A stretch of 64,000 bases of DNA from Mycobacterium paraseoulense (GTDB taxonomy: Bacteria > Actinomycetota > Actinomycetes > Mycobacteriales > Mycobacteriaceae): positions 1,178,001 through 1,242,000 of the forward strand of contig NZ_AP022619.1 in assembly GCF_010731655.1 (NCBI RefSeq). Reading direction: 5' to 3'. The first letter of the stretch is position 1, and every line of letters starts with the position of its first letter. The notes beneath the pieces were generated by a model, which made no database searches, was not told the DNA's origin, and was given only the letters and a program-made list of their open reading frames with translations. Below are positions 16,901 through 28,315 of this stretch, in pieces. The position numbers and the translations under genes were made by a program.

Positions 16901-19168
16901 TCATTCATCCACAGCCCGCGCGGCCAACGTGATGGGGTGCCGTCCCGCCGACACCGCCAGGGTCGGTTCGGCCGGCTGACCGTCGAGGTGCACGCTGAAC
17001 CCGGCGGGCAATGCACTCAGCGTGATCCGTGCGGCGGTGTCGGTGGCCACGGCGATCGTCGACTTCGGTAACGCGCCCAGCCCGGCGCGCTGAACATCCA
17101 CCGTGACCCCGGCGACGCCGGTCAGCCGCAACGTCAGGTAGGGCAGCGGACCCACCGGCGTCCCCACCCGCCAGTCCAGTTCGCTGTACACGCCCGGGGT
17201 CGGGTCGAAGTTCAGCAGGAACCCGCGATGATGCCGAACGGTGTGCGTCGGGTCCGGGCGCGCATACGAACGCGCGTCGACCTCGGCGATCGCCCCGCGT
17301 CGCGCCGTCACGGCCGCGTCCGCGGTCAGGCCCGACAACCACCACACCTGATGCGGCCCGATACCCAGGTCGTCGCGCACCAGCTGCGGGTGCCACGCGA
17401 ACGTGATGTGTCCCGGATCTGCCTGCCTCAGGCCGGTTTCCATGTGGGCGATCGGGTCTTCGAACTTGTCCTGCAGCACCCAGGCGATGTGATCCTCGAA
17501 CGGATACACGGTGAAGCGGTGCCGGTAGCCCAACCGGTCGAGTTCGAGCACCTGCTCGGCGGCCGACGCGAAGGGCACCAGTTCGTCGACCAGCCCGTGC
17601 GCGATGACGTAGGGCAGCCAGCGCGCGTTCACCAACAGCTTCCACGTGTCGCCCTCGCGGGCACAGGGCGAGTCCGGGTCGAGGTCGGCAGGGATATCGA
17701 TGTCGGGAAGCAGCCGCACCCCGCACGTCGGCGGACCGGCCAGCACGACCGCCTGCGAAAACACCTGCGGGTAGGTCAATCCCAGCTTGTAGGCCGCATA
17801 GCCGCCCATCGAGTAACCCGAGATCACGGTGCGGTTGGGGTCGGTGCCCAGTTGCTCGGCGACGCGCGCCCACACTTCCCACACGTCGAGTTCTCCGGTG
17901 TCGAAGTACCACGTCGACGGTCCGCGGGCCAGCGGCGTGATCACCACCGAGTCGCGGCCCTCGCACACTTGGTGCAGCAGACGCGGGTCGATCGCGGCGA
18001 ACTGGTTCTGCCCCAGGGCAAGCGAATGCAGCAGCAGGGTCAACGGCAGCGGCCGGCCCGGCTTGAAACTCGATGGCAGACACACCGAATACGGCTGCAC
18101 CCGACCGAGGAACTGCGGCTTGGTGCTCAAGATATCGTCGGCGGCCCACCCTCGTTCCAAGCCCTGGCCCAGCTCGACGGAGGACACGTACCACCGCGTC
18201 GACGGTCCGGTGATCACCGGCTCGGGAGAGGTCTCGTCGGCCGCCAGCCGAGCCCATTCCACCGTCACGGCGAACTTCGACACGTCGCCGGCGGTCAGGG
18301 CCGCGGCCTGGGCGGAATCCGACCAGAAGTTCAGGTGGGGCGGCTCCTGCTCGTTGGCGCGGAAGGCGACGTTGTAGACGTTGGGCTGCCCGGGTAGCGC
18401 GCCGTGCTCGGCGGGCACGTCGGCGAACCCGTCCCCCGCCGGGTTGGCCAGTCCCGCTGCCAGCCGCACCGTCCAGGCGCCGGCCGGCTCCAGCACAGCC
18501 CGCGGCACCTGGGCCAGAAACGTTCGCGATCCCATGTCGACGCTGTGCTGTACCGGCGTCGTGGATCCGGTCATCAGGTCGATCAGCGCGGCGCCACTGC
18601 CCGAAATCAGCAGAGCCATGTCGATTCCGATCGAACGCACCCCGGCCCCGGCGGGCCACTGCTCCGGCGCGGTGCGGACGGGGTCGGTGTCGAGGGTGAA
18701 CAGCGCGATGGGGATCGACGCGTCCAGCAAGGTGTTCCAGTCGATCCGCCACCACGTGTGGGTGGCGGTGAGCCCGATCGCGGCACGGAAGATGTCGGCG
18801 CCGTTGCGCGCCGCCGGGCCGTCGGGATAGATGTAGGTGCCGCGCGGGGGCACCTGCACTTTCAGGTCGCCGATCGGCAGGCCCGTTGCGCCGTGGTCGT
18901 CATACAGGAAGTCGGTCCAAAACAGGGCCCCGCCCGCCATGCGGCCTGCGCCACAGGTGCGTGGAAACTCCTCGCCGAACGGCCATCCCGACGGCGCCGG
19001 GAGTTGCGGTTCGGGGCGCAAGGCCGCCGGCGGCACCCCCTCGGGCATCCCGTCGACGACGACGAGTTCGGCCGGTGGCGCGGGCGCCGTCGCGGCGGGA
19101 TGCGTCAGCGTGTCGGCGATGTGGCGTGCGATGCGGATCGGAAGGAGAGTCAAATCCAGAAGTGACAT
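16901..19168 (-). CDS. Large alpha/beta-hydrolase (esterase/prolyl-oligopeptidase-like)
   Basis: A 755-residue protein in three parts: an N-terminal beta-rich region to about residue 360, an alpha/beta-hydrolase core with the nucleophile elbow GYSMGGYAAYKLG and HGLVDELVP plus FEDHIAW supplying Asp and His of a triad, and a C-terminal beta region ending in LHLDG-like strands and ARAVDE. The N-terminus (MSLLDLTLLPIRIARHIADT) is amphipathic rather than a clear signal peptide. ATG at 19168 is preferred; a TTG at 19177 would add three residues. Neither has a good ribosome site. Substrate unknown. It lies between the toxin and pepE on the same strand. Confidence 0.75.
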   Translation of the reverse strand: MSLLDLTLLPIRIARHIADTLTHPAATAPAPPAELVVVDGMPEGVPPAALRPEPQLPAPSGWPFGEEFPRTCGAGRMAGGALFWTDFLYDDHGATGLPIGDLKVQVPPRGTYIYPDGPAARNGADIFRAAIGLTATHTWWRIDWNTLLDASIPIALFTLDTDPVRTAPEQWPAGAGVRSIGIDMALLISGSGAALIDLMTGSTTPVQHSVDMGSRTFLAQVPRAVLEPAGAWTVRLAAGLANPAGDGFADVPAEHGALPGQPNVYNVAFRANEQEPPHLNFWSDSAQAAALTAGDVSKFAVTVEWARLAADETSPEPVITGPSTRWYVSSVELGQGLERGWAADDILSTKPQFLGRVQPYSVCLPSSFKPGRPLPLTLLLHSLALGQNQFAAIDPRLLHQVCEGRDSVVITPLARGPSTWYFDTGELDVWEVWARVAEQLGTDPNRTVISGYSMGGYAAYKLGLTYPQVFSQAVVLAGPPTCGVRLLPDIDIPADLDPDSPCAREGDTWKLLVNARWLPYVIAHGLVDELVPFASAAEQVLELDRLGYRHRFTVYPFEDHIAWVLQDKFEDPIAHMETGLRQADPGHITFAWHPQLVRDDLGIGPHQVWWLSGLTADAAVTARRGAIAEVDARSYARPDPTHTVRHHRGFLLNFDPTPGVYSELDWRVGTPVGPLPYLTLRLTGVAGVTVDVQRAGLGALPKSTIAVATDTAARITLSALPAGFSVHLDGQPAEPTLAVSAGRHPITLAARAVDE

Positions 19169-19203
19169 CAAGGCCAAACGTACGCGCCGGTGAGCCCCGG
19201 ATG

Positions 19204-20331
19204 CTATGCCACCGGCACCACGATCAGATCGTGCAGCCGGTTATTGACGGCCAGCGCGCCGTCCTCGGTCACGATGACGATGTCCTCGATGCGGGCGCCC
19301 CATCGGCCCGGGAAATAAATGCCCGGCTCGATGGAGAAGGCCATGCCCGCGGCCAACGGCAGGTCATTGCCCGCGACGATGTAAGGCTCCTCGTGAACGG
19401 ACAGTCCGATGCCGTGGCCGGTGCGGTGCACGAAAGCCCCCGCAAGCCCCGCCTCCGCCAGCACGTCGCGCGCGGCCGCGTCGACCTGCTCGGCCGTCAC
19501 GCCCGGACGCACCGCATCGACGGCCGCGCGCTGCGCCCGCTGCAGCACCGAATAGTGCTGTGCTACTTCTGGTTTCGGTTCACCGATGCTGTAGGTGCGG
19601 GTTGAGTCCGAGTGATACCCCGGCCCGTATGCGCCGCCGATGTCGACGACGACGATGTCACCGACTTGCAGTTCACGATCGGAGTACCCGTGGTGGGGAT
19701 CGGCGCCGTGCGGCCCGGAGCCGACGATGACGAACGCCACCTCCGAATGACCCTCGGCGACAATCGCTTCCGCGATGTCGGCGGCCACGTCGGCCTCCGT
19801 CCGCCCGGGGACCAAGAACTCCGGTACGCGGGCATGGACGCGGTCAATGGCCGCACCGGCTTTGCGCAGGGCGTCGATCTCGCCTTCCTCCTTGACCATT
19901 CGCAGTGTGCGCATCACGTCGGTCGCCAGCACCGGCAGCACACCGAGCACACCGGCCAGCGGCAACAAGTGCAGCGCGGGCATGGAATCGGTTACGGCCG
20001 TCGCGGCCGGGGCGCCCCCCAACGCCGTCCCCACCAATTGGTACGGGTCATCACCGTCGACCCAATCCCGCACCGCCAAACCCAGTTCGGCAACCGCCGA
20101 TTTCTTGAGTGAGGCCAGCTCCAGCCGCGGGATGACCACGGCCGGGTCGCCGGCCGCCGGCAAGACGAGCGCCGTGAACCGCTCGAGCGTCTGGGCGCGC
20201 GACCCGACGAGGTAGCGCAGGTCGTACCCCGGGGTGATCACCAGCCCCGACAGCCCCGCCTTGGCGGTCGCGGCGGCCGCCGCGGCCAACCGGCGGGCAT
20301 ACACCCCGGCGTCGAACCGATCGGATTCCAT
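19204..20331 (-). CDS. pepE: Xaa-Pro dipeptidase PepE
   Basis: A 375-residue M24-family metallopeptidase that cleaves X-Pro dipeptides; length matches M. tuberculosis PepE as I recall. The N-terminal creatinase-like domain (about 1-135) is followed by the pita-bread catalytic domain. The five metal ligands are visible in [28 protein letters not shown] and ARIEDI. The start is ATG at 20331 ([15 protein letters not shown]); open frame further upstream overlaps the divergent exonuclease gene and is not used. The intergenic space to that gene is 46 bp. Confidence 0.93.
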   Translation of the reverse strand: MESDRFDAGVYARRLAAAAAATAKAGLSGLVITPGYDLRYLVGSRAQTLERFTALVLPAAGDPAVVIPRLELASLKKSAVAELGLAVRDWVDGDDPYQLVGTALGGAPAATAVTDSMPALHLLPLAGVLGVLPVLATDVMRTLRMVKEEGEIDALRKAGAAIDRVHARVPEFLVPGRTEADVAADIAEAIVAEGHSEVAFVIVGSGPHGADPHHGYSDRELQVGDIVVVDIGGAYGPGYHSDSTRTYSIGEPKPEVAQHYSVLQRAQRAAVDAVRPGVTAEQVDAAARDVLAEAGLAGAFVHRTGHGIGLSVHEEPYIVAGNDLPLAAGMAFSIEPGIYFPGRWGARIEDIVIVTEDGALAVNNRLHDLIVVPVA

Positions 20332-20377
20332 GGCAGCCAGGCTAACCGCGTGGCGACGGCGCTGGCAGGATAGCCGC

Positions 20378-21334
20378 ATGTCCGCACCGCTAGTGCTGCT
20401 CGATGGGGCCAGCATGTGGTTCCGGTCGTATTTCGGGGTGCCGTCCTCGATCACCGCCCCCGACGGCCGGCCGGTCAACGCCGTGCGCGGGTTCATCGAT
20501 TCGATGGCCGTGGTGATCAATCAGCACCGCCCCGGCCGGCTGGTCGTTTGCCTGGATCTGGATTGGCGGCCGCAGTTCCGCGTCGACCTCGTCCCGTCCT
20601 ACAAGGCCCATCGCGTCGCGGAGCCAGAACCCGAGGGCGAACCGGACGTCGAAGCGGTCCCCGACGACCTGACGCCGCAGATCGACATGATCATGGAGCT
20701 GCTGGACGCCTTCGGGATCCCGACCGCGGGCGCCGATGGCTTCGAGGCCGACGACGTGCTCGGCACGCTGGCCGCCCGCGAACGGCGTGACCCGGTGGTG
20801 GTGGTCAGCGGAGACCGCGACCTGCTGCAGGTGGTGTCCGACGATCCGGTCCCGGTCCGCGTGCTCTACCTGGGCCGCGGGCTGACGAAAGCCACCCTGT
20901 TCGGGCCGGCCGAGGTAGCCGACCGTTACCGCCTGCCGGCACATCGGGCCGGACCGGCCTACGCCGAATTCGCCCTCATGCGCGGAGATCCGTCCGACGG
21001 ACTGCCGGGCGTGCCGGGTGTCGGTGAGAAGACGGCGGCGACGCTGCTGGCCCAGCACGGCTCGCTCGACCAGATCCTGACGGCCGCCCAGGACCCGAAG
21101 TCGACGATGGCCAAGGGGCTGCGCTCGAAACTGCTGGGGGCGACCGACTACATCGAGGCCGCGGGGCGGGTGGTCCGGGTGGCCACCGACGCGCCCGTCA
21201 GCCTGTCGGCCCCGACCGACGCACTACCGCTGGCGGCCGAGGATCCGCAGCGCACCGCCAAGCTGGCGACGCGGCTGGGCGTCGGGTCGTCGATAGCCCG
21301 GTTGCAGAAGGCGCTCGACGCGCTGCCGGGATGA
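20378..21334 (+). CDS. 5'-3' exonuclease (Rv2090-like, Pol I nuclease-domain family)
   Basis: A 318-residue stand-alone 5' nuclease like the N-terminal domain of DNA polymerase I. Acidic metal ligands are seen in [31 protein letters not shown] and VSGDRDLLQ. The helix-hairpin-helix DNA-binding motif is [13 protein letters not shown] near residue 212. The role is expected in flap or primer removal. The start ATG at 20378 has CAGGA 8 nt upstream; frame upstream overlaps pepE on the other strand. It converges on the DUF4333 gene with 3 bp between stops. Confidence 0.9.
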   Translation: MSAPLVLLDGASMWFRSYFGVPSSITAPDGRPVNAVRGFIDSMAVVINQHRPGRLVVCLDLDWRPQFRVDLVPSYKAHRVAEPEPEGEPDVEAVPDDLTPQIDMIMELLDAFGIPTAGADGFEADDVLGTLAARERRDPVVVVSGDRDLLQVVSDDPVPVRVLYLGRGLTKATLFGPAEVADRYRLPAHRAGPAYAEFALMRGDPSDGLPGVPGVGEKTAATLLAQHGSLDQILTAAQDPKSTMAKGLRSKLLGATDYIEAAGRVVRVATDAPVSLSAPTDALPLAAEDPQRTAKLATRLGVGSSIARLQKALDALPG

Positions 21335-21337
21335 CGA

Positions 21338-22096
21338 CTACTGCGGGCGCCCGACTTCGTAGGTGCCCTTGTTGTCCTGGAAGGTCACCGTCACGTGCTT
21401 CGGCGCGCCGTCGATGCTGACGTCGCAGTCGAAAGTCGCTCCCTTCTTGACGGTCGGATTCTGGCCGTGGTTGCACTTGACGTTTTGGACGTTCTTGGCG
21501 CCGTAGCCGTTCGTCTCATCCGACAGCACCTGCTGCACGCCGGCCTGCGCCTTGTTCACGTCCAGCTTGGTGGTCACGAAGAAGCCGGGTTGCCAAAAGC
21601 CCAGGATCAGCACGACCGCGATCAGCAGGAAGGCGATCACGCCGCCCACCCCGAGGATCACCGCCGTGGACCGCTTCTTGGCCGGTTGCTGGTCGTAGGG
21701 CTGGTACTGCTGCGGGTATTGGCCCGGCTGCCCGTACTGGCCCGGCTGGCCATATTGCCCGGGCTGCCCGTACTGGCCCGGCTGCGCGTATTGCCCGGGC
21801 TGCCCGTACTGACCCGGCTGCGCGTATTGCCCGGGCTGCCCGTACTGACCCGGCTGGCCGTACTGGCCGGGCTGCCCGTAGCCGGGCTGCTGCGGGTATT
21901 GCTGCGGGTACGCCTGTTCGGCCGGCTGTTGGTACTGCGGGTAGTCGGCGGGCGGCGTGTACGCCGGGGCCTGCCACGTCGCCTCCTGGCCCGGCTGCTG
22001 CTGCCAGGGCGAACCGACCTGGGTCGGTTCGGAGGAATGATCGCTACCTTGGCCGGGCGGTTGCCACTGCTGGTCCGGTCCCTGCGGTCCGCTCAT
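21338..22096 (-). CDS. DUF4333 membrane protein with Gly-Gln-Pro-Tyr repeats (Rv2091c-like)
   Basis: A 252-residue protein. Residues 1-140 are Pro/Gln/Gly/Tyr-rich and cytoplasmic, including about a dozen PGQYGQ or PGQYAQ units. One transmembrane helix follows ([20 protein letters not shown]), then an extracytoplasmic DUF4333 domain with two cysteines (VQNVKCNHG and TFDCDVSI) that may form a disulfide. Such repeat-rich N-termini may interact with envelope or division proteins, but function is unknown. It lies downstream of helY on the same strand, with an 80-bp gap. Confidence 0.85.
   Translation of the reverse strand: MSGPQGPDQQWQPPGQGSDHSSEPTQVGSPWQQQPGQEATWQAPAYTPPADYPQYQQPAEQAYPQQYPQQPGYGQPGQYGQPGQYGQPGQYAQPGQYGQPGQYAQPGQYGQPGQYGQPGQYGQPGQYPQQYQPYDQQPAKKRSTAVILGVGGVIAFLLIAVVLILGFWQPGFFVTTKLDVNKAQAGVQQVLSDETNGYGAKNVQNVKCNHGQNPTVKKGATFDCDVSIDGAPKHVTVTFQDNKGTYEVGRPQ
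21711..21885. repeat. In-frame 18-bp tandem repeat in the DUF4333 gene
   Basis: About nine to ten degenerate 18-bp units code for PGQYGQ or PGQYAQ on the minus strand. Units differ mainly in third positions and in the Gly/Ala codon. Because the unit is a multiple of three, copy-number change would keep the frame. Confidence 0.8.
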
Positions 22097-22175
22097 CGTT
22101 TCTCCTCAGCCCCTTATGTCTTGGCATGAACTATCGGCGTTGTGGTTGTTGGATCTACGGTAGCTTCGGCTCAGC

Positions 22176-25001
22176 CTACCCGGCGTCAACAGCGACGACG
22201 CCGCGCCGAACGTCATTGATGGCGCGCTTGGCCGTAGCCCGCAGCTCCGCGTCCGGGGCCGCGTTGCGGACCTGGTCCAACAGGTCCAGGACCTGGCGGC
22301 ACCAACGCACGAAATCCCCCGCCAACAGGGGCGAGCCGGTGCCGACCGGGTCGACGGCCGCCAGCGCGGCGGCCAGGTCGCCGGTTTTCGCCCAGCGATA
22401 GATGACGTTGACGAACCCGTCGTCGGGTTCCCGGCTGAGCGCGATTCGATGCGTCTGCTCGTCTGCGCGCAGCGCGTACGACAGCCGCGATGTTTGCTGC
22501 AGCGCCTGACGTACTCGCTGGGTGGGCGCCTCGCCGGCGAACGCCGCCCGCGGGCCTTCACCGCCCCTTGTTTCGTACAGCACCGCCGAGACCACCGCCG
22601 CCAACTCGGGCGGCTGCAGATCGGCCCACGCGCCGGTGCGCAGGCATTCGGCAACCAGCAGGTCGCTCTCGCTGTAGATGCGGGCCAGCAGCCGGCCGTC
22701 GTCGGTGACATGGGGATCAGTGTCCGGGCCCTGGATGAAACCGCGCTCGGTGAGCAGGCCGACGATCCGGTCGAACGTCCGCGCCAGCGAATTGGTCGCG
22801 GCGGCAACCTTTTTCTCCAGTTGGGCGTTGTCGCGTTCGATGCGCAGGTAGCGCTCGGCCTGCCGGACCTGGGACTCCAGGCCGGGAGTGTTGTGCGACG
22901 GGTGCCGGCGCAGCTCGTCGCGCAAGGATTCCAGCTCAGGGTCGTGGAACGCGCCGTCGTGGTCGCCGCGGCCGCTGCGGCGTCTGGCCGGGATGGCGAG
23001 CCCGGCGGCCGCCGACCGCAGCGCCGACGCCAGGTCACGCCGGACCCGCGGCTGGCGGTGCTCGACCCGCTTGGGCAACGGCATCGAGCCGACCGGAGCG
23101 GACGCTCCCGAGTAGTCGGCCGTCGAAATCCGCCCCGCCCAGCGGTTTTCGGTGAGCACCAACGGCCGCGGGTCGTCGCCGTCGCGGGCCGATTCCAGCA
23201 CCACCGCCAGCCCACCGCGCCGGCCGTGGGTGATGTTGATGATGTCGCCACGCCGCAGCGCGGCCAGCGCGTCGCTGGCCGCCTGCCGCCGCTGCAGCCG
23301 CGAGGCGCGCGACTGCGCGCGCTCCAGCTCGGAGATGCGTGCCCGCATCCGGGCGTAGTCGAGAATCGGCGCGTGCCGGCCGCCCAGCTCACCGGCGATC
23401 TCGGCGAGCATCTCCTTGCCGCGCTCGATACCGCGGACCAGGCCGACGACGGAGCGGTCGGCCTGATACTGGGCGAACGACTGCTCGAGCAGGCGATGCG
23501 CCTGCTCGGGCCCCATCTGTTGCACCAGGTTGATCGTCATGTTGTACGACGGGGCGAAGGAACTGCGCAGCGGGAAGGTGCGGGTGGAGGCCAGGCCCGC
23601 GACGGCGGCCGGTTCGGTGGTTTCTTCCGCGGGGTTCCACAGCACCACCGCGTGGCCCTCGACGTCGATGCCTCGCCTGCCGGCGCGCCCGGTCAGCTGC
23701 GTGTACTCCCCCGGCGTCAGCGGCATGTGCTGCTCGCCGTTGAACTTCACCAGCCTTTCGAGCACCACCGTCCGGGCGGGCATGTTGATGCCGAGCGCCA
23801 AGGTCTCGGTGGCGAACACCGCCTTGACCAGCCCGGCGGTGAACAGTTCCTCGACCGTGTGCCGGAACACGGGCAACATCCCGGCGTGGTGGGCCGCCAG
23901 GCCGCGTAGCAGCCCGTCGCGCCACTCGTAGTAGCCCAGCACCGCCAGGTCACCGTCGGCCAGATCGCCGCACCGGTGGTCGATCACCTCGGCGATCTGC
24001 GCCCGTTCCTCCTCGGTGGTCAGGCGAAGCGGCGAGCGCAGGCACTGCTGGACGGCGGCGTCGCAGCCGGCGCGGGAGAACACGAACGTGATCGCAGGCA
24101 GCAGCCCCTCGGAGTCCAGCGTCGCGATCACGTCCGGCCGCGCGGGCGGTCGGTAGAAGCGCGGCCGGCCGGGGGCGCCGCGGCCGGCACCACGCCTTCC
24201 CGGCTCGCGGCGGGGGCTTCGCCAGTCCGACATCCGGTCCGCCTCACGGCGGTGCGCGATGTGGCGCACCAGATCCGGGCTGACACGCGACTCGCGGCCG
24301 GCGCCCGCCTGCTCGCCGGCGTCGGAGTTCCGATAGTCGAACAGGTCGAAGAGCCGCTTGCCCACCAACACGTGCTGCCACAACGGCACCGGGCGGTGCT
24401 CGTCGACCACCACCGTCGTATCGCCCCGCACCGTCTGGATCCACCCACCGAATTCCTCGGCGTTGCTCACCGTCGCGGACAGGCTGACCACCCGCACCTC
24501 GTCGGGCAGGTGCAGGATCACTTCCTCCCATACCGGGCCGCGCATCCGGTCGGCCAGGAAATGCACCTCGTCCATCACCACGTGGGAAAGCCCTTGCAGC
24601 GCAGGTGAATCCGCGTAGAGCATGTTGCGCAGCACCTCGGTGGTCATCACCACCACGGGAGCGTCGGCATTCACCGACATGTCACCGGTCAGCAGGCCGA
24701 TCCGGTCGCGACCGTAGCGCGCGGTCAGGTCGGTGTGCTTCTGGTTGCTCAGTGCCTTCAGCGGCGTGGTGTAGAAGCACTTGCCCCCGGCGGCCAGCGC
24801 CAGATGCACGGCGAATTCACCCACCACCGTCTTGCCGGCGCCGGTCGGCGCACACACCAGCACACCGTGCCCTCGTTCCAGCGCCGCGCACGCCCGCTGC
24901 TGGAAGCCGTCCAGCGCGAAAGGCAATTCCGCGGTGAAGCGAGTCAGCTCGACGAGCTCTGCCACATCCTTCGGCACCGACGGCTCAGGTGACATCGTCA
25001 T
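22176..25001 (-). CDS. helY: ATP-dependent Ski2-like RNA/DNA helicase HelY
   Basis: A 941-residue superfamily 2 helicase of the Ski2/Mtr4 type. Motif I is APTGAGKT near residue 52, the Walker B box is DEVH ([13 protein letters not shown]), motif III is SATVSN, and motif VI is [10 protein letters not shown]. The C-terminal half contains the helical and arch-like regions usual in the family. Probable roles are in RNA turnover or structured nucleic acid unwinding. Start is ATG 25001, overlapping the end of tatC by 17 bp; ATG 24995 is equally possible. It is the last gene of the pafB-pafC-tatA-tatC-helY run. Confidence 0.93.
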   Translation of the reverse strand: MTMSPEPSVPKDVAELVELTRFTAELPFALDGFQQRACAALERGHGVLVCAPTGAGKTVVGEFAVHLALAAGGKCFYTTPLKALSNQKHTDLTARYGRDRIGLLTGDMSVNADAPVVVMTTEVLRNMLYADSPALQGLSHVVMDEVHFLADRMRGPVWEEVILHLPDEVRVVSLSATVSNAEEFGGWIQTVRGDTTVVVDEHRPVPLWQHVLVGKRLFDLFDYRNSDAGEQAGAGRESRVSPDLVRHIAHRREADRMSDWRSPRREPGRRGAGRGAPGRPRFYRPPARPDVIATLDSEGLLPAITFVFSRAGCDAAVQQCLRSPLRLTTEEERAQIAEVIDHRCGDLADGDLAVLGYYEWRDGLLRGLAAHHAGMLPVFRHTVEELFTAGLVKAVFATETLALGINMPARTVVLERLVKFNGEQHMPLTPGEYTQLTGRAGRRGIDVEGHAVVLWNPAEETTEPAAVAGLASTRTFPLRSSFAPSYNMTINLVQQMGPEQAHRLLEQSFAQYQADRSVVGLVRGIERGKEMLAEIAGELGGRHAPILDYARMRARISELERAQSRASRLQRRQAASDALAALRRGDIINITHGRRGGLAVVLESARDGDDPRPLVLTENRWAGRISTADYSGASAPVGSMPLPKRVEHRQPRVRRDLASALRSAAAGLAIPARRRSGRGDHDGAFHDPELESLRDELRRHPSHNTPGLESQVRQAERYLRIERDNAQLEKKVAAATNSLARTFDRIVGLLTERGFIQGPDTDPHVTDDGRLLARIYSESDLLVAECLRTGAWADLQPPELAAVVSAVLYETRGGEGPRAAFAGEAPTQRVRQALQQTSRLSYALRADEQTHRIALSREPDDGFVNVIYRWAKTGDLAAALAAVDPVGTGSPLLAGDFVRWCRQVLDLLDQVRNAAPDAELRATAKRAINDVRRGVVAVDAG

Positions 25002-25953
25002 GCTGGCCGGCGGTGAACGACGGCTCCGGGACCGACTCATGTACGGGTGCGGGCCGCTCGATGACCGATGCCTGGTCGTCGGGGATAACGGCCTGGGCTT
25101 CGCGTTTGGCCTTGCGCCGGTCGTGCAGGCGCGCGATCTGGATGGCGAACTCGAGGAGCACCGAGAGCGCCAGACCCAGCGCGGTCATCGAAAACGGATC
25201 GGAACCGGGGGTGAAGACGGCCGCGAACACGAACATCGCGAAAATCAGGCCACGCCGCCAGGACTTGAGCCGCTCGTAGGGCAGCACACCCGTCATGTTG
25301 AGCATGACGATCAGCAACGGGAACTCGAAGCTGACCCCGAACACCACCAGCAGGTTGATCAGGAACCCGAAGTACCGGTCCCCGGACAGCGCGGTCACCT
25401 GCACGTCGCTGCCCACGGTCAGCAGGAAGCCCAGCGCCTTGGCCAGCACGAAGTAAGCCAGCACCGCGCCCGTGACGAACAGCACCGCCGCGGGCACGAC
25501 GAATCCGACCGCGAAGCGCCGCTCCTTCTGGTACAGCCCCGGCGTGATGAACGCCCACAGCTCGTAGAACCACACCGGGCAGGCCAGCACGACCCCGGCC
25601 GTCAGCCCGACCTTGAGCCGCAACATGAACTGGTCGAACGGCGCCGTGGCCAGCAGCCGGCATTGACCGTCGGCGCTGATGCTGGCGCGCGCGGATTGGG
25701 GTAGCGAACAGTAGGGATGGCGCAGCCACTCGCCGAGGCTTTCCAGGCCGAAGATCGAATGCGAGTACCAGACGAACCCGAAAATCGTGGTCACCAGGAC
25801 GGCGGCCAGCGACAGCAGCAACCGGGTGCGCAGCTCGGTCAGGTGGTCGACGAGCGACATCGTCGCGTCGGGATTGGTGCGACTGCGCCGGTTACGCGGG
25901 TTGAGGCGCCTCAGCACGCCGGCAGTGCGCGCTGAAACCTTGAGAAATTTCAC
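24985..25953 (-). CDS. tatC: Sec-independent protein translocase TatC
   Basis: TatC is the multi-spanning receptor of the twin-arginine pathway, which exports folded proteins across the inner membrane. The 322-residue protein has six hydrophobic segments and the conserved N-terminal [15 protein letters not shown] and the [11 protein letters not shown] segment. A basic N-terminal extension of about 30 residues ([18 protein letters not shown]) precedes the first helix, as in other mycobacteria. Start GTG at 25953. tatA lies 45 bp upstream in the same operon, and helY overlaps its 3' end. A tatB homologue is not in the window. Confidence 0.95.
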   Translation of the reverse strand: MKFLKVSARTAGVLRRLNPRNRRSRTNPDATMSLVDHLTELRTRLLLSLAAVLVTTIFGFVWYSHSIFGLESLGEWLRHPYCSLPQSARASISADGQCRLLATAPFDQFMLRLKVGLTAGVVLACPVWFYELWAFITPGLYQKERRFAVGFVVPAAVLFVTGAVLAYFVLAKALGFLLTVGSDVQVTALSGDRYFGFLINLLVVFGVSFEFPLLIVMLNMTGVLPYERLKSWRRGLIFAMFVFAAVFTPGSDPFSMTALGLALSVLLEFAIQIARLHDRRKAKREAQAVIPDDQASVIERPAPVHESVPEPSFTAGQHDDVT

Positions 25954-25998
25954 GACGCTCGTTCAGTGGCGTTCGGGCACCGCGACAATGATGACCGG

Positions 25999-26280
25999 CT
26001 ACGCCGGGCGAGCTTCGGAGTGCCCCTGCTCGGGCGCCGTCGCCGGGGCGTCGACCCGCTGCGACTGCACGGGAGTGGGGTTCGCGGCGGGAGGCGCGCT
26101 GTTGGCGTCCAGCGCCGACGGCTCCGCTTTGTTCTCGCTCTGCATTTCGCGCAGCTCGGACTTGAAGATGCGCATCGACTTGCCCAACGAACGTGCTGCA
26201 TCGGGGAGCTTCTTGGCACCAAAAAGCAGGATCACCACCACCGCGAGGATCGCCCAGTGCCACGGACTAAGACTGCCCAC
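25999..26280 (-). CDS. tatA: Sec-independent protein translocase TatA
   Basis: TatA forms the pore or membrane-thinning oligomer of the twin-arginine system. The 93-residue protein has one N-terminal membrane helix ([19 protein letters not shown]) with the hinge FGAKKLP, an amphipathic helix ([18 protein letters not shown]) and an acidic Pro-rich tail. The GTG at 26280 is chosen because it has GGAGGT 6 nt upstream and yields the canonical N-terminus; the frame is open further upstream. Confidence 0.95.
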   Translation of the reverse strand: MGSLSPWHWAILAVVVILLFGAKKLPDAARSLGKSMRIFKSELREMQSENKAEPSALDANSAPPAANPTPVQSQRVDAPATAPEQGHSEARPA

Positions 26281-26351
26281 TTTGATTACCTCCAGACGTC
26301 TACCCGATGCTACCGCAGCGCGGCGATACACCGGGCCGCCCGCGCCGTGGC

Positions 26352-27323
26352 CTACGGGGCAAGCGCCTGATAGGACTCACACGCCGCCGCGGCGGCATCC
26401 CGTACACGTCGTGCCAGCGACTCCGGTTCAAGCACCCGCACGGCCGACCCGAAGCCCAGCACCAGGCGCGTCATCCAGTCCTCGGAGGCGTAGGTCATCA
26501 CCGCTTCACAGGATCCGTCCGCCAGCTCCCGCACCTCGCGCATCGGGTAGTACTCGAACATCCACGACGCCGAGGGCGCGACCAGGAGCTTGGCCGACGG
26601 CAGTGCCGGGTCGCCGTCGAACAGCGACGTATCCGGCGGTGCCTGCATGGCCAGTTCGGGCGGGGCCGCCGGCTCACCCAACTCGGTGCCGTCGACGATC
26701 CGGTCGAAGCGGAACAGCCGCACCCCTTCGGCCTCGCGCGACCAGGCCTCCAGGTAGCTGTGTCCGCCGATCAGCAGCACCCGGATGGGGTCGACGATCC
26801 GGCTGGTCAGGGTGTCATGCGACGCGGAGTAATAGTCGATGGCCAGGGCGCGTCTGTACTGCACCGCAGTGCGCACCGCGGCCGCGGCGCGGGTCTCCGC
26901 GGGCGCTTGCTCATCGACGGCCGCCGCCGAGCCGGTGGCGTCGTTCCCCACCTCGCCCGCCGCCGCCTCGATCTTGGCGATCGCGCTGCGCGCCGCTTCC
27001 GGATCGACGACACCGGGAATGTCGGCGAGCGCGCGCAGGGCCACGAGCAGACCGGTGGCCTCCGGCGACGTGAGCTTGAGCGGCCGGTCGATGCCGGCGG
27101 AAAACGTCACCTCGATGGTGTCGCCGGCAAACTGGAAGTCGATCAGATCGCCCGGGAAGTAACCGGGCAAGCCGCACATCCACAGCTGGTTGAGGTCCTC
27201 TTCCAGCTGCTTGGCGGACACCCCGAGGTCGGCGGCCGCCTTGGCCCGGGTGACCCGCGGGTTGGCCTGGAAGTACGGCACCATGTTGAGCAGCCGGATC
27301 AGGCGGGTGGATACGGCAGTCAT
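26352..27323 (-). CDS. pafC: PafC, WYL-domain transcription regulator of DNA damage response
   Basis: PafC pairs with PafB as a transcription activator of the LexA-independent mycobacterial DNA damage response (known). The 323-residue protein has an N-terminal winged helix-turn-helix ([22 protein letters not shown]) and a WYL-type domain, seen as [22 protein letters not shown] near residue 205. A C-terminal WCX-like domain ends the protein. Its ATG overlaps the pafB stop by 4 nt. A 71-bp gap separates it from tatA. Confidence 0.93.
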   Translation of the reverse strand: MTAVSTRLIRLLNMVPYFQANPRVTRAKAAADLGVSAKQLEEDLNQLWMCGLPGYFPGDLIDFQFAGDTIEVTFSAGIDRPLKLTSPEATGLLVALRALADIPGVVDPEAARSAIAKIEAAAGEVGNDATGSAAAVDEQAPAETRAAAAVRTAVQYRRALAIDYYSASHDTLTSRIVDPIRVLLIGGHSYLEAWSREAEGVRLFRFDRIVDGTELGEPAAPPELAMQAPPDTSLFDGDPALPSAKLLVAPSASWMFEYYPMREVRELADGSCEAVMTYASEDWMTRLVLGFGSAVRVLEPESLARRVRDAAAAACESYQALAP

Positions 27324-28315
27324 GCCAGCTCCCCCCGTTCGGCGTGGGCGCGCAGCCGCGTCAGCACGTCCTCGCGCAGTGCCTGCGGCTCGAGCACGAC
27401 GGCGTCGGCGCCGTGGCCGGCGATGTCGCGCGCCAGCCGGTCGCTGGAGCCGATGTCGAGTTCGATCACCTCGCCGTCCCGGCCGCCCAGCTGCCGCGCG
27501 CCGGTGGTCCTTCCGGCACGCCGCAGCGCGGTGGCCCGCCCCTCGGCGACCCACACGCGCGCCTGCCCGCCGGTGGGGGTCTCGGCAACCGTGCGGGCCA
27601 CGATCTGGCGCAGGTCGACATCCTCGGGCACCACCACCACCCCGGGCGGGCCGATCGGCTTGACCTCGGCGCCGATCCGCGAGAGCCGGAAGGTGCGGGT
27701 GGCGTCGCGGTCGCGGTCGTGGCCCACGAGATACCAGCGTCCCTTCTGGGTGACGACGCCCCACGGCTCCACCGTGCGCATGCTGTAGGGCTCGGCCCGC
27801 GACGGGCGGTGCAGGAACTGCACCGCCTGTCGGGAATCGATGGCGGACAACAGGATTCCGAGAACCTCTTCCGACCCGCGCAGGCCGGGCACGCCGGCCG
27901 GCGAGGCGATGGCCACCGGGGCGTCGGGATCGACGTCCACCCCGGCGGCGCGCAGTTTGAGCAGGGCGCCCTGGGTCGCGGTGATGAGTTCGGGCGATTC
28001 CCACAGCTGCGTCGCGACCGCGACCGCGGCCGCCTCGTCGGAAGTGAGCTCCACGGCCGGCAGCGAATAGGCGTCGCGGTTGATTCGGTAACCCTCGGTG
28101 GGATCAAACGCCGACGCCCGGCCGACTTCGAGCGGAATGCCCAGATCGCGCAGCTCGTTCTTGTCGCGCTCGAACATGCGGGAGAACGCCTCGGCGCTGG
28201 GGCTGTCGGCGTAACCGGCCACGCTGGACCTGATCTTCTCCGCGCTGATGTAGCCGCGCGTGGACAGCAGGGCGATGACGAGATTGACCAACCGCTCGAC
28301 TTTGGAGGTCGCCAT
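27320..28315 (-). CDS. pafB: PafB, WYL-domain transcription regulator of DNA damage response
   Basis: PafB is the partner of PafC; the heterodimer activates DNA repair genes. The 331-residue protein has an N-terminal winged helix region (KVERLVNLVIALLSTRGYIS), a WYL domain with GRWYLVGHDRDRDATRTFRL near residue 200, and a C-terminal WCX-like domain. It opens the pafB-pafC-tatA-tatC-helY operon. Despite its name it is not a Pup ligase component; the association with pafA is by gene order. A perfect dyad lies about 115 bp upstream. Confidence 0.93.
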   Translation of the reverse strand: MATSKVERLVNLVIALLSTRGYISAEKIRSSVAGYADSPSAEAFSRMFERDKNELRDLGIPLEVGRASAFDPTEGYRINRDAYSLPAVELTSDEAAAVAVATQLWESPELITATQGALLKLRAAGVDVDPDAPVAIASPAGVPGLRGSEEVLGILLSAIDSRQAVQFLHRPSRAEPYSMRTVEPWGVVTQKGRWYLVGHDRDRDATRTFRLSRIGAEVKPIGPPGVVVVPEDVDLRQIVARTVAETPTGGQARVWVAEGRATALRRAGRTTGARQLGGRDGEVIELDIGSSDRLARDIAGHGADAVVLEPQALREDVLTRLRAHAERGELA

